DNA of 60,043 nt from Actinomycetes bacterium (GTDB lineage Bacteria; Actinomycetota; CALGFH01). Location: contig DASYUT010000311.1 of assembly GCA_036000965.1 (NCBI GenBank), forward strand, positions 1 to 60,043. The letters are read 5' to 3'. Below, one piece after another: positions 47,881 through 55,894 of this stretch. The position numbers and the translations under genes are program-made. The notes under the pieces were generated by a model. It did no database searches. It was not told the DNA's origin and saw only the letters and a program-made list of their open reading frames with translations. Within the stretch, counting starts at the first letter, position 1, and every line of letters starts with the position of its first letter.

Positions 47881-47889
47881 TCCGGTGCG

Positions 47890-48426
47890 CTACGTCCGCT
47901 GTCGCTCGCGAATCCAGCGCTCGACCTCACGATGCTTGCCCTCCAGCCAAGCGGAAGTGCCAAGCGGGTCGAGGTGGGGGCAGATGCCACCATTGATTGA
48001 GCGACCGGAATTGCAGTTGTAGCAGAGCACTTGGTACTCGGGCGGGAAGCCTCGCTTGAGGATGTCAAGCCAGACGCGGCCTGACCCCCTGCCGAGGGCT
48101 TCCCGGTGAAGGCGACCGTCCCCGTTGATGTGGTCGATGGTGAGGAACCTCGGGTCGGCCTCGCCGCAGCACGCGCACTTCCCGCCATAGCCGGCGAGCA
48201 CACGGATGCGGTACTGCCCCCAGCGTTTCCGTCGGTTGGCGAGGCACCGCTCGTGCGAGCGGCCACGCAGCGGCTCATCCCCGAGCTTCCCGCCGCAGTA
48301 CCGGCATCGGTCAGGCTGGTTCCGCCGCCATCGCGCATAGCAGGCGGTGCAAAGGCCCCTGGCGCAGTTCGCACGGGTTATCTCCCTCCCGCACTCATCA
48401 CAGCGTCGTACAGGTCTCTCGCCCAC
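47890..48426 (-). CDS. HNH homing-type endonuclease inserted in exonuclease gene
   Basis: 178 residues from GTG 48426 (GGGAG seven bases upstream); the start lies inside the exonuclease 3' end. Zinc knuckles CDECGRE, CTACYARW and CRYCGGKL come first. The HNH core follows: CACCGEADPRFLTIDHINGD, HREALG and LCYNCNSGR. The tail is helical and basic. GC content is lower than in its surroundings. Together with the duplicated exonuclease end this marks a free-standing homing endonuclease invasion. Confidence 0.8.
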   Translation of the reverse strand: MGERPVRRCDECGREITRANCARGLCTACYARWRRNQPDRCRYCGGKLGDEPLRGRSHERCLANRRKRWGQYRIRVLAGYGGKCACCGEADPRFLTIDHINGDGRLHREALGRGSGRVWLDILKRGFPPEYQVLCYNCNSGRSINGGICPHLDPLGTSAWLEGKHREVERWIRERQRT

Positions 48427-48977
48427 CGCGCGTCTCCCAATGCCGTGTGCTTCTCGTACCTCTCTACATCGACACCCATCATTGTAGAGAGATCGTGCGA
48501 CACCCACGGTGGCGCGACAGGTTTGCCTTGCGCTGCGAGATAGCCAACGGCGAGGTTTTCCACGCAGCAAAGGTGGTAGTGCCATGCCGGGCAGCAGCCC
48601 CGCTGGCGCAGGAACGGCGAGAGGAACGCCGCGTCGAACGAGGGGACGGCGCCGACCAGGTGCGCGCTGGCGGTCAGTTCCATCAGCGAGGCGGCGACCT
48701 CCCAGGTGTCGGCCTGCTCGACCTGGCCGGCCTGATCGGGTGCCCACTGGAGCGCGCCTGTCCAGGTGCGGCTCTGCGGCGGCCGACGCTCGAAGTAGCG
48801 GCCGACCTCAAGCGACATCGGGTCGGCGCGGCCGAGGTCGATGGGTAGCCACCAGCGCCACTCCAAATCGAGGGCACTGCTGCCCGGGTCGCGGACGATG
48901 AGTCCGATCTCGTAGACCTCGCCGCGGTCCGGGTCGAGCGACGTGGTCTCGGTGTCCAGGAAGCAGAGGCGGGTCAT
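48378..48977 (-). CDS. DnaQ-like 3'-5' exonuclease (DEDDh)
   Basis: 199 residues. ExoI is LCFLDTETTSLD, ExoII falls around VGAVPSFDAAFL, and ExoIII is KHTALGDARWARDLYDAV with the catalytic His and Asp. The enzyme would trim or proofread DNA ends; it is a lone exonuclease, not fused to a polymerase. The last ~25 codons, with AT-richer synonymous changes, seem to have come in with the HNH gene and restore the enzyme. The ATG overlaps the annealing-protein stop. Confidence 0.85.
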   Translation of the reverse strand: MTRLCFLDTETTSLDPDRGEVYEIGLIVRDPGSSALDLEWRWWLPIDLGRADPMSLEVGRYFERRPPQSRTWTGALQWAPDQAGQVEQADTWEVAASLMELTASAHLVGAVPSFDAAFLSPFLRQRGCCPAWHYHLCCVENLAVGYLAAQGKPVAPPWVSHDLSTMMGVDVERYEKHTALGDARWARDLYDAVMSAGGR

Positions 48978-49897
48978 GCTGGGGCTCCTGCGGCGTCGAG
49001 CAGCCACGCCTTGGCCAGGTTGAAGTCGTCGCCGGCGAGCGCTTTGAGCTGGTCGATCGTGTCGATGTTGGCGAACGGCTGTTCGGGCAGTTTCTGGGGG
49101 TGGTTGGGGGGGAGCTGGCCGGCGCGGCGCAAGCGCAGCATCACGTTGGTGAGTGACCGGTTGAGCGCGGTGGCGAGCTGTTCGATGTTCTGTGCGGCTT
49201 CGAGGGGGCCGCCGGGGGTGATGGTGGCCCGGGCCTCCTCGGCGGGGGAAGTCGCCGAGGTGGCCCGGGCGTCCGCCGTCGGCGAGGCGGGGGGTGCCTC
49301 TGCCGGTTCGGCGGGGGTCTGCTGTGGTGGGGTGGTGGCAGGCTGTGGGGGCGGGGCGGCTGGCGCCGGCGTCCGCGAGTCCGCTGGCGCCGCCGACCCG
49401 TTCCCCTGTGTCTTGGGGACGGGGAGCCACTTGTCGAGGATGTAGCCACGGTCGGCCCACAGGTGCAGGCCCAGGCCGAGCCGCATCGCGCACCGTTTCA
49501 GCGCATCCGACTCGGCATCTTTCAGGCGGGCACCGTCGTGCTGCCACAGGTCGGCGTGCTCGACATCACCGGTCTGCTCGATCACCACCCGCTCGCCGTC
49601 CACGGTGGCGGCGAGCCGGAAGGTGGCACCCACGACCACGTTGTGGAGCTTGACCACCGACTTGCCCTCAAGGAAACGGCCCTTGTTCGGGTCCTCGCGG
49701 ATGCGTTCGAGGACATCACCGCGGTGGATCTGCACGAGCTTGAAGCTGAACGGGCCGAGGATCAGCAGCAGCAACTGGTTGACGGCGTGGTGGGGCGCGT
49801 AGTCCTCCCCTTTGCCGTCGTCGCGGGTGTTGCGGATGAACCCTTGGTCGATGCGCTGCGCCAGCCTGGCGAGCTGTGGACGGTCCGTGGTGGTCAT
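48974..49897 (-). CDS. Rad52/Sak-like single-strand annealing protein
   Basis: 307 residues. The first ~160 hold the annealing domain: DDGKGEDYAPHHAVNQLLL, FRLAATVDGERVVIEQTGD and the family hallmark AESDALKRCAMRLGLGLHLW. A long Pro/Ala-rich linker (165-245) leads to a C-terminal helical part (EQLATALNRSLTNVMLRLRR). It pairs complementary single strands during phage recombination, working with the nuclease encoded just upstream. Confidence 0.8.
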   Translation of the reverse strand: MTTTDRPQLARLAQRIDQGFIRNTRDDGKGEDYAPHHAVNQLLLLILGPFSFKLVQIHRGDVLERIREDPNKGRFLEGKSVVKLHNVVVGATFRLAATVDGERVVIEQTGDVEHADLWQHDGARLKDAESDALKRCAMRLGLGLHLWADRGYILDKWLPVPKTQGNGSAAPADSRTPAPAAPPPQPATTPPQQTPAEPAEAPPASPTADARATSATSPAEEARATITPGGPLEAAQNIEQLATALNRSLTNVMLRLRRAGQLPPNHPQKLPEQPFANIDTIDQLKALAGDDFNLAKAWLLDAAGAPA

Positions 49898-50973
49898 GCT
49901 GGGGTCACCTCTTCTGCGGCGGGCTGCTCGAGGTCTTCGAGCGCCTGGAACTGGAAGCCGTTGCCGGCTAGGTCAAAGCACAAGTCCGTGTAGGAGCAGA
50001 TCCCGCACGGTCCGAAGGTGGCGACCGGGGGGCCTTCGATCAGGTCGCGGGCGTACCGGCAGGTGTCAAGCAGCTTGATGTCCCACATCGGCTTGACCGG
50101 GTAGGTGTCGGTCGACGGGCCCTTGTCGAGGTCGATGAAGCGGACCAGGTCTGGGCGCTGGCCGATCACCTCGGTGACGCCGAGCGCGTAGCAGGCAGCC
50201 TGAATCCACCGTTCGTGCTTGCTCCAGTTGCCCGACCCGGTCTTGTAGTCGACTACCACCAGCGCGTCCCGGACCGGGTCGAGGTCGATGCGGTCGACCC
50301 GGCCGCCGAGCTTGAAGTGGCCCCGGTCCAGCAGGGTCTCGAAGCGGCGTTCGCAGTGCAGGATCTCCGGCCGATCATCGGCGGGCGTGTTGTGCCACCA
50401 GGCCGTGTAGGCGTGCGCGGTGTCCAGCGACGACTGGTACTCGTCGAACCCGCTCCTGGTCGTGGCCTCCCAGGGGGAGCGCTCAGGGTCGTCCAGCAAC
50501 TCGCGTTCGGCGGCACGCAACGAGTCGATGGTGTCGCGCCATGGGCCGATCAGGTCCGCTTCGGCCTTGCGGTAGTCGTTGGTCATGCGGGGGGCCTGGG
50601 CGCCGCCCTTGCGCCGGCCGGCTTCGGCGTCGGTCTTGATCCGGTCGGCGATGGAGTCCAGCTCGGCCATCTGTGGGGCCATGTCGTCATGCAGCGCGAG
50701 CCACTGGCTGAACAGCCCTGTCCACGGTGGTGGCGCGTTGAACTGCCACGCCTCCCTGACCTCTGTGGTCAGGTGGGCGACGCCGGGCAGGTCAGGGCGA
50801 CCCTTGGTCGCCTCAAGCGCGGCATGCAGCTGGTTGCCACGGAAGGCGGGCAGGGCTGGCTTTTCGCGCAGCTTGAGCTTGTAGCGGCGCTGCGCGCGCA
50901 GCGGGCAGCCAAGCGCCATGCTGATCTTGGTCGGCGACAGCCAGTACGGGCCATCCTGCAGCACGCCGCTCAT
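49894..50973 (-). CDS. RecB/Cas4-like PD-(D/E)xK nuclease
   Basis: 359 residues from ATG 50973. The nuclease core is in the second half: HFKLGGRVDRIDLDP with the first acidic residue, then ALVVVDYKTGSGNW with D-x-K, and QAACYALGV. Cys residues in PLRAQ (GCPLRAQ) near the start and in FGPCGICSYTDLC near the end frame the domain, as in iron-sulfur RecB-family nucleases. It would resect ends for the annealing protein. Confidence 0.8.
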   Translation of the reverse strand: MSGVLQDGPYWLSPTKISMALGCPLRAQRRYKLKLREKPALPAFRGNQLHAALEATKGRPDLPGVAHLTTEVREAWQFNAPPPWTGLFSQWLALHDDMAPQMAELDSIADRIKTDAEAGRRKGGAQAPRMTNDYRKAEADLIGPWRDTIDSLRAAERELLDDPERSPWEATTRSGFDEYQSSLDTAHAYTAWWHNTPADDRPEILHCERRFETLLDRGHFKLGGRVDRIDLDPVRDALVVVDYKTGSGNWSKHERWIQAACYALGVTEVIGQRPDLVRFIDLDKGPSTDTYPVKPMWDIKLLDTCRYARDLIEGPPVATFGPCGICSYTDLCFDLAGNGFQFQALEDLEQPAAEEVTPA

Positions 50974-51086
50974 CCGCCCCACCATCCCCTGGTCAGCCAG
51001 ATGGCCAGGAAGAGGAGCAGCCAGAAGCAGAGGCCAACGCCGATCCCGGTCACGCAGCCTGTGGCGGCCCGCAGGTCCTTTTTCAC
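50970..51086 (-). CDS. Tiny single-span membrane protein
   Basis: 38 residues from GTG 51086. One hydrophobic helix (VTGIGVGLCFWLLLFLAIWL) follows a basic start and ends in RGWWGG. GTGA and ATGA overlaps on the two sides support it. Confidence 0.5.
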   Translation of the reverse strand: MKKDLRAATGCVTGIGVGLCFWLLLFLAIWLTRGWWGG

Positions 51087-51493
51087 GAGGTCCGTCCTCG
51101 TCCGCGCAGATGCACGTGGATGCCAAGGTCGGCGGCGGCGGTCTCCCCGATCATTCGGACTCGGCCGGCCGCTTCGTGCAGCGCGCTTCCAGCTTCGGCG
51201 CGCTGTTGTACGTAGCGGGTGATGAGGAGCAGGTCGGCCGCGTCGAGCACGCTGATGGCCGTGTGGGCGCGCCGCCCGGCCCCCGGACGGAGCTGGGCGG
51301 CCGGCGGTGGCGGTGGGATGGCGATCGTCGCGGCCAGCGCCCGGGCGGTCGCGGCGGTCTGCCGGTCCAGCCGGCCGCGGAGCTCCTCGACAAGCCGGCG
51401 GTATCGTCGGCGGCCATCCCACAGGGCCGCCAGGCCGCAGACCAGCACGAGCACGACCGCCACGAGGGCAAGGATGAGCGTGGACGTGGGCAT
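51083..51493 (-). CDS. Membrane-anchored early protein
   Basis: 136 residues from ATG 51493. An N-terminal hydrophobic span (LILALVAVVLVLVCGLAALW) is followed by a basic coiled coil (RRLVEELRGRLDRQTAATAR) and an Ala-rich cytoplasmic part (VLDAADLLLITRYVQQR). No family. Confidence 0.55.
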   Translation of the reverse strand: MPTSTLILALVAVVLVLVCGLAALWDGRRRYRRLVEELRGRLDRQTAATARALAATIAIPPPPPAAQLRPGAGRRAHTAISVLDAADLLLITRYVQQRAEAGSALHEAAGRVRMIGETAAADLGIHVHLRGRGRTS

Positions 51494-51506
51494 GGGAGCC
51501 TCCGGG

Positions 51507-51893
51507 TCAGTCGTAGAAGCCGGCCATCGCCTCGGCGGGACGCTGCGGCGGCGGTTCGGGCGTGGGCGGGACAGGGATGTGGGTGCCGCGGTGATGGGCC
51601 TCTTCGCCGGCGGCGGCATGGATGTGCGAACAGGCCTGATCAGTGCGGATCGGCAGGCCTTCGCGCTGGCGGAGCAGGGCGGGGTGGTCGCAGGTGGCGG
51701 TCCACCGGTCGGCGAATAGGCGCACCGTGACCTGGTAGACCAGGCCCTGGTCGCCGAGCACCAGGTACACCGCCCATGTGGGGCCGAAGGCGTCGCGGCT
51801 GATGTGCTCGTGGTCGCGCAACCGGTCGGCCTTGTCGGCGCAGTAGGCGCTCACCTGTACCGGGTCGATGTTCACCCACTGGCGGGCGGTCAC
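51507..51893 (-). CDS. Hypothetical early protein
   Basis: 128 residues. A beta-rich core (PTWAVYLVLGDQGLVYQVTV, RWTATCDHPALLRQ) lies between a helical start and a Pro-rich end. The His-rich stretch HIHAAAGEEAHHRGTH could bind metal. No family. Confidence 0.5.
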   Translation of the reverse strand: MTARQWVNIDPVQVSAYCADKADRLRDHEHISRDAFGPTWAVYLVLGDQGLVYQVTVRLFADRWTATCDHPALLRQREGLPIRTDQACSHIHAAAGEEAHHRGTHIPVPPTPEPPPQRPAEAMAGFYD

Positions 51894-52150
51894 TGGGCAC
51901 CGTCCGGCATCATGCCGTTGCGGATGGCAAAGTTGACCGCTTCAACCTGTGAATGGACGTCGAGCTTGACGTACAGATTCTGCAGGTGCGTGCGGATTGT
52001 GTGACGACTGATGCCGAGGTCAGCGGCGATCTTCTCTGGCCTGCGACCGTTGACGAGGCATTGCAGCACCTGGCGCTCCGCCGACGTGAGCCATTCCAGG
52101 AGGTGACCATCGGCGAACTCGGTCCCGCAGCGCGGGCAGGTCCAAGTCAT
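51890..52150 (-). CDS. LuxR-type helix-turn-helix regulator with zinc ribbon
   Basis: 86 residues. CPRCGTEF opens the protein. Then comes a complete GerE/LuxR DNA-binding domain: LTSAERQVLQCLVNG, KIAADLGISRHTIRTHLQNL and YVKLDVHSQVEAV. There is no sensor or receiver domain, so it is a bare DNA-binding unit. It may control phage promoters or host genes. It lies mid-operon. Confidence 0.75.
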   Translation of the reverse strand: MTWTCPRCGTEFADGHLLEWLTSAERQVLQCLVNGRRPEKIAADLGISRHTIRTHLQNLYVKLDVHSQVEAVNFAIRNGMMPDGAQ

Positions 52151-52431
52151 GGCCTGGCCGCCCTGCAGATGGGGCACAACTGGCGTGCCTTGTGCCACCG
52201 CTTCAATCGGCGTTCCAACGCGCGGGTGCCCGACCAGGTGCGCGCAACCTGAAAGCCGATCCCTTGGTTGCGGATCGCACGCATGATCGCCGCGCCGTTC
52301 CCGGTGGTGTGCGCCTCCAGCCTCCTGGCTGGCGTCGCGGACCAGCCGAAATAGTGTTGGGCCATCGCCCGCGGGTTGGCCGGGTTGCCGATCGGGCGGT
52401 CGAAATGCAGCAGGTACACGGTGCCCGCCAT
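52147..52431 (-). CDS. GIY-YIG-like endonuclease domain protein
   Basis: 94 residues from ATG 52431. VYLLHFDRPI, then AQHYFGWSATPARRLEAHTT, and ARTWSGTRALERRLKRWHKA, follow the URI/GIY-YIG fold (two strands, helix with Arg, late Glu). It ends in a CPIC knuckle. It might nick DNA or be a repair-type nuclease. Confidence 0.65.
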   Translation of the reverse strand: MAGTVYLLHFDRPIGNPANPRAMAQHYFGWSATPARRLEAHTTGNGAAIMRAIRNQGIGFQVARTWSGTRALERRLKRWHKARQLCPICRAARP

Positions 52432-52652
52432 CAGCGCACCTGCTCCTCGATCCAGACCGGGTGGAACCGCTCGAGGAACGCCAACGCGCGGGCGCGCCGG
52501 CCGAACGCGAACCACCACGGGCTCCACTCAAGGGCGGACCAGCTGATCCGGTACTGCCAGCCCAGCAGTGCGGGACGCAACTGCCCGTGGCCCCGGCAGG
52601 TCGGGGCCATGCGCAACCTCTGGACGCGGCGGGGCTGCTCACGCCCGGTCAT
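52431..52652 (-). CDS. Small Trp/Arg-rich protein
   Basis: 73 residues, basic, with WSALEWSPWWFAFGRRARAL near the end. No metal motif. Coupled to both neighbours. Confidence 0.5.
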   Translation of the reverse strand: MTGREQPRRVQRLRMAPTCRGHGQLRPALLGWQYRISWSALEWSPWWFAFGRRARALAFLERFHPVWIEEQVR

Positions 52653-52891
52653 GACGACCGCCTCCACCAGCGCCGCGGCGGGGTGGGCGTTTCGAGGGTG
52701 AGCTGCAGCGTCCCGACACGCTGCAACGTGCCGCACATCGCCTGCACTGCCGCGATGGACTGGATGCCGTCGTGGATTTCGCGGACCTGCTCGTCGGTGA
52801 GGCCGGCCTGGTAGCCGGCGTCGCCCAGATAGCCGGACACGACCGCGAGCCGCTGGAAGATGCCGGCGGCGTCCAGCGGCACGATGAGCAT
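52649..52891 (-). CDS. Small hypothetical early protein
   Basis: 80 residues. LIVPLDAAGIFQRLAVVSGY, then LTDEQVREIHDGIQSIAAVQ, helix-rich with a Pro/Arg/Trp tail. Overlaps on both sides. No family. Confidence 0.5.
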   Translation of the reverse strand: MLIVPLDAAGIFQRLAVVSGYLGDAGYQAGLTDEQVREIHDGIQSIAAVQAMCGTLQRVGTLQLTLETPTPPRRWWRRSS

Positions 52892-53313
52892 CACCGGGTC
52901 GCCCCCCGCGCTTTGCGGCGGACCTCGGCCAACGGTTCGATCCCGTCGGTCTCGCCGGCCCGCTCTGCCTCCTGGGTGTGCAGGGTGCGGAGCTTGCTGA
53001 GTGCGGAGTCGATCTGGCGGCATTCGGCGCGGAGCCGCTCAAGCTGGCCGGCCGGGTCGTTGCTGGCACCCATCACCCTGGCCATCGTCGCGGCGATCCG
53101 GTTGTTCCCTCCGACACGGGCACCCATGACGGTGAGCAGCCGCCGCGCGGCCTGCACGTAGCCGGCTTCGGTCGCCCAATGGGCCGGCTGCCGCCGCGTG
53201 ACTGCCAGGTCGGCGAGCTCCGACAACTGCTGCTCGGTTGGCAGGACCGTCGGCTCGTCAGGTCTACGCACCAGAGCCCGGGGGAGGCTGCGGATGCGGC
53301 TACCCAGGTCCAT
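52891..53313 (-). CDS. Helical early protein
   Basis: 140 residues, mostly helix with a coiled coil near the end (QLERLRAECRQIDSALSKLR). The middle has GYVQAARRLLTVMGARVGG. No family recognised. Confidence 0.55.
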   Translation of the reverse strand: MDLGSRIRSLPRALVRRPDEPTVLPTEQQLSELADLAVTRRQPAHWATEAGYVQAARRLLTVMGARVGGNNRIAATMARVMGASNDPAGQLERLRAECRQIDSALSKLRTLHTQEAERAGETDGIEPLAEVRRKARGATR

Positions 53314-53384
53314 CGGCTATGGTCCTTTCGTTTGGGGCGCCGCCTTTGATCTCTTGGTCGGGGACAAGGGCGGCGCTTGCTGTT

Positions 53385-53657
53385 TCAGGTCTGCCGGGCT
53401 GCTCGCTTCCTGCGGAGGCGGCGCGCCCGCGCCTTCTCGCTCTCCGACCGCCACCCCGCGGGCAGCCTGGTCACCCGCGGGCGTGGACGTTCCCGCCAGC
53501 AGGCATGCGGCACCGCGGTGGTGCCGTGGGGTGGGCGTGACCGGTCCTGCGCGCGGACCCGTTGCCGCTGGTCGTTCCGGACGCTCCGCCGTTCCGCATC
53601 GACGGTCTTGCGGAGCGGCTTACGCACCGCGGGGGCAGGCCTGACCAGCGGGGTCAT
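53385..53657 (-). CDS. Very basic small protein
   Basis: 90 residues with about one third Arg/Lys (RRSVRNDQRQRVRAQ; KARARRLRRKRAARQ). It overlaps the XRE stop (ATGA). It may bind nucleic acid. A 71-base gap without features follows it. Confidence 0.5.
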   Translation of the reverse strand: MTPLVRPAPAVRKPLRKTVDAERRSVRNDQRQRVRAQDRSRPPHGTTAVPHACWRERPRPRVTRLPAGWRSESEKARARRLRRKRAARQT

Positions 53658-53896
53658 GAGGCAACCGCCTGCCGGTCGCCGGCCGGCTCGCCCGCTGTTG
53701 GCCCGGCGCCCAGCAGCTGCTCGATCGTGAGCTGCAACACGGCGGCCAGCGCGGGCAGGACGTCCACGTCGGGCCGTTGCCGGCCAAGCTCCCACGACGT
53801 GACGGTCGACCGGTCACGGCCAACGGCGGCGGCGACCTGCGCCTGGGACAGCCTGAGAGTCTTCCGCTGAGTCTTCATGAGCTCGGTGTCCAACAT
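53654..53896 (-). CDS. XRE-family regulator (Cro/CI-like)
   Basis: 80 residues from ATG 53896 (GGGAG upstream). KTLRLSQAQVAAAVGRDRST then VTSWELGRQRPDVDVLPALA is a compact helix-turn-helix. It is the first gene of the long leftward early operon and faces another XRE gene across the switch region. By analogy with other temperate phages it would repress its own or the divergent promoter. Confidence 0.8.
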   Translation of the reverse strand: MLDTELMKTQRKTLRLSQAQVAAAVGRDRSTVTSWELGRQRPDVDVLPALAAVLQLTIEQLLGAGPTAGEPAGDRQAVAS

Positions 53897-54068
53897 CACG
53901 CTCCCGAATGAGGTACACATCATGTGTGCGCGTCGCACCGCTGTCAAGAGCCTATCCCGAACGACACTCGCCCCGTGTACACAGTGGACACGAGGGGTGT
54001 GTCACGCTAACGTGGTGCGCGGCGCGCACCGCGCGAGAGTGTGTTAGATGCAACAAGGAGGCAGAACG
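53897..54068. promoter_or_regulatory. Divergent genetic switch region
   Basis: Leftward promoter: TTGACA (53947-53942), 17-base spacer, CATGAT (53924-53919). Rightward promoter: TGGACA (53985-53990), 17-base spacer, TAACGT (54008-54013). The palindrome ACACAT-C-ATGTGT (53915-53927) covers the leftward -10. GTGTACAC (53975-53982) lies just before the rightward -35. The shared half site GTGTAC/TGTGT suggests one regulator acts on both. Confidence 0.7.
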
Positions 54069-54572
54069 GTGCCCACGGTCCTGCGCATCGACCCGGAGCT
54101 TGGTCGGAAGCTCGAGGCGGCCAGGAAGAGGCGTGGCTGGTCACTGGCGACCGTGGCCACGATGATCGGCCCAGTCGGCAATCCACCCAAGGGACTACGC
54201 GACACCCAGATCGGCCGGCTCGAGGCGGGGGAGCGCAACCTCACCGCCGAGGAGGCATGGCGCCTGGCGGACCTGTACTCCGAGATCGACGCCTGGAAGC
54301 TGCTGGAGGAGGCTCGCGCGGTCAGCCCGCTCTCATCCCCGGCGTTCAAGGATGCGGTCAGGGAGGAAGCGAGGCGACGCCGGTCGGGGGAAGCGATGGG
54401 CTTCCGCCGCTATGACATGGTGCTCGCGGCGGCCGCCGATGCGACTTCTGACCTGCACGATCACACTAAGGTCGGGTTGTGGGATCGCGCTGGTCAGCGC
54501 CCTACCCGGTCGGGACATCGCAAACTGCGCCGGATGGCCGAAGAGACCCAAGCACTCCCCATCCCGGCCTGA
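54069..54572 (+). CDS. XRE-family repressor-like regulator
   Basis: 167 residues from GTG 54069, eight bases after AAGGAGG; an in-frame ATG at 54048 lies ahead of that ribosome site and is less likely. LEAARKRRGWSLATVATMIG, then RDTQIGRLEAGERNLTAEEA, is the helix-turn-helix. The C-terminal half is charged and helical. It is transcribed towards the integrase and is the best candidate for the immunity repressor. Confidence 0.75.
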   Translation: MPTVLRIDPELGRKLEAARKRRGWSLATVATMIGPVGNPPKGLRDTQIGRLEAGERNLTAEEAWRLADLYSEIDAWKLLEEARAVSPLSSPAFKDAVREEARRRRSGEAMGFRRYDMVLAAAADATSDLHDHTKVGLWDRAGQRPTRSGHRKLRRMAEETQALPIPA

Positions 54573-54718
54573 GTAGCCAATTACTCACGAACACCGGCAA
54601 CTCCTCAAATGCCGTACTCGAATTACGTCGCTTTCATATGGTGAAAGCGGCCGGATCGCACGAGCATCGGAAACTCTCCCCATGGCAGCCGGTCTTCCCA
54701 AACCCATGGAAAGGGGCA

Positions 54719-55855
54719 CCGTTGCTCCCCCTCTGGACGGATCTCCTTGACCCCGGCGCGCGACGCGCGCTGCACCTCCACGTTGGCCACCTGAACCCCC
54801 GGACCATGCTGTACCTGTTCGTCGGCGCTGTGGTGCTGCTGATGGCTGACCGGGTCCGCCAAAACCTCGGCCTTGACGACGATTTCCCCCTGGTGGGGAT
54901 CGTCACCTTCGGCACGGCCCTGGACCGCTACCGGTCGTGGATGTGGATGGCCGGCCATGAGCAGCGAACCATCACCGACTACAGCCGCACGCTCAAGGCA
55001 TTCACCGACACGCTGCCCCGCGACGGCTCGGGCGAGCCACGCTGGCATGCACGCAACCTCCCCAAACACCTGGAACGATGGCTTGGCCAGCCGGCCAAGT
55101 CCGGGCCGAACCGGGGCGGGCCGAAGTCGGTCGCCACCCGCGCCCACGAGACCATGATCGCCCGCCGCTTCTACCACTGGTGCTCATCGATCAGCGCACC
55201 GCCGCTGCTCACCCGCAACCCGCTCGCCGGCGTGATCAGCCCCCGGGTGGGGGAGGGCCCGCCGCGGGACCTGCCCGACGAGATGGTCGCCGCGATCCTC
55301 GAGCTGGCCGAGAAGACCGACGAGCGGATGGGGATGATGTGCTGGCTCGCCTGGGCTGGGGGGCTGCGCTGCATGGAGATCGCCGGCGCCCGCATCGAAC
55401 GGTTCCGCGTCAGCGAGCAGGAAATCACCCTGCTTGTGCACGGCAAGGGCCGCAAACAGCGGATCATCCCCCTGCACCCGGCCGCCCACCAGTTCATCCG
55501 CAAGTACCTCATCAGGCGGCCGCAGACCGGGCCGCTGGTGGAGGGCCGCGACCACAATGGGCAGCCGACCGGCCGGCCGATGAAGCCGGCGACCGTCAGC
55601 GTGACGATGGGCCGATGGCTGCGCGCCAACGGCTTCCCGGCCTCAGCGCACCAGCTGCGCCACTCGATCGCCACGGCGATCTACCGGGCCGGCGAGGGCA
55701 CCAACATTGACCATCTGCAGCAGTTCCTCGGCCACGCATCGGCGAACACGACCCGCCGTTACGCCAAGGGATACACGTTGCAGGTCGGCCGCTGGTTGGA
55801 GCGCGTTCCCGACCCGCGGGACATCCCAGGCGACAGCCCTCGCCCGGCATGCTAG
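54719..55855 (+). CDS. Tyrosine site-specific integrase
   Basis: 378 residues from TTG 54719 (AAAGGGG six bases upstream); ATG 54638 would add 27. An N-terminal part with a hydrophobic helix (MLYLFVGAVVLLMADR) precedes the core-binding domain (RYRSWMWMAGHEQRTITDYS). Catalytic residues are Arg in GGLRCMEIAGAR, His-x-x-Arg in HQLRHSIATAIY, His in FLGHASANTT and Tyr in RRYAKGY. It would insert the circular genome into the host chromosome. No attP could be identified by eye. Confidence 0.9.
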   Translation, partial: PLLPLWTDLLDPGARRALHLHVGHLNPRTMLYLFVGAVVLLMADRVRQNLGLDDDFPLVGIVTFGTALDRYRSWMWMAGHEQRTITDYSRTLKAFTDTLPRDGSGEPRWHARNLPKHLERWLGQPAKSGPNRGGPKSVATRAHETMIARRFYHWCSSISAPPLLTRNPLAGVISPRVGEGPPRDLPDEMVAAILELAEKTDERMGMMCWLAWAGGLRCMEIAGARIERFRVSEQEITLLVHGKGRKQRIIPLHPAAHQFIRKYLIRRPQTGPLVEGRDHNGQPTGRPMKPATVSVTMGRWLRANGFPASAHQLRHSIATAIYRAGEGTNIDHLQQFLGHASANTTRRYAKGYTLQVGRWLERVPDPRDIPGDSPRPAC

Positions 55856-55894
55856 GATAGCGCCCTGGGAACCCCGGCTGAGGGAGCGGAGCGC

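Noticed and set aside
47793-48374. 193-residue frame across the HNH region
   Set aside because: Its first part is the shadow of the HNH gene. Only the last ~29 codons are meaningful, as the displaced exonuclease end.
47890-48426. Group I intron or intein explanation for the split exonuclease
   Set aside because: The upstream exonuclease is complete with its own stop, and the 3' exon is duplicated instead of interrupted, so splicing is not needed. No intein motifs are present.
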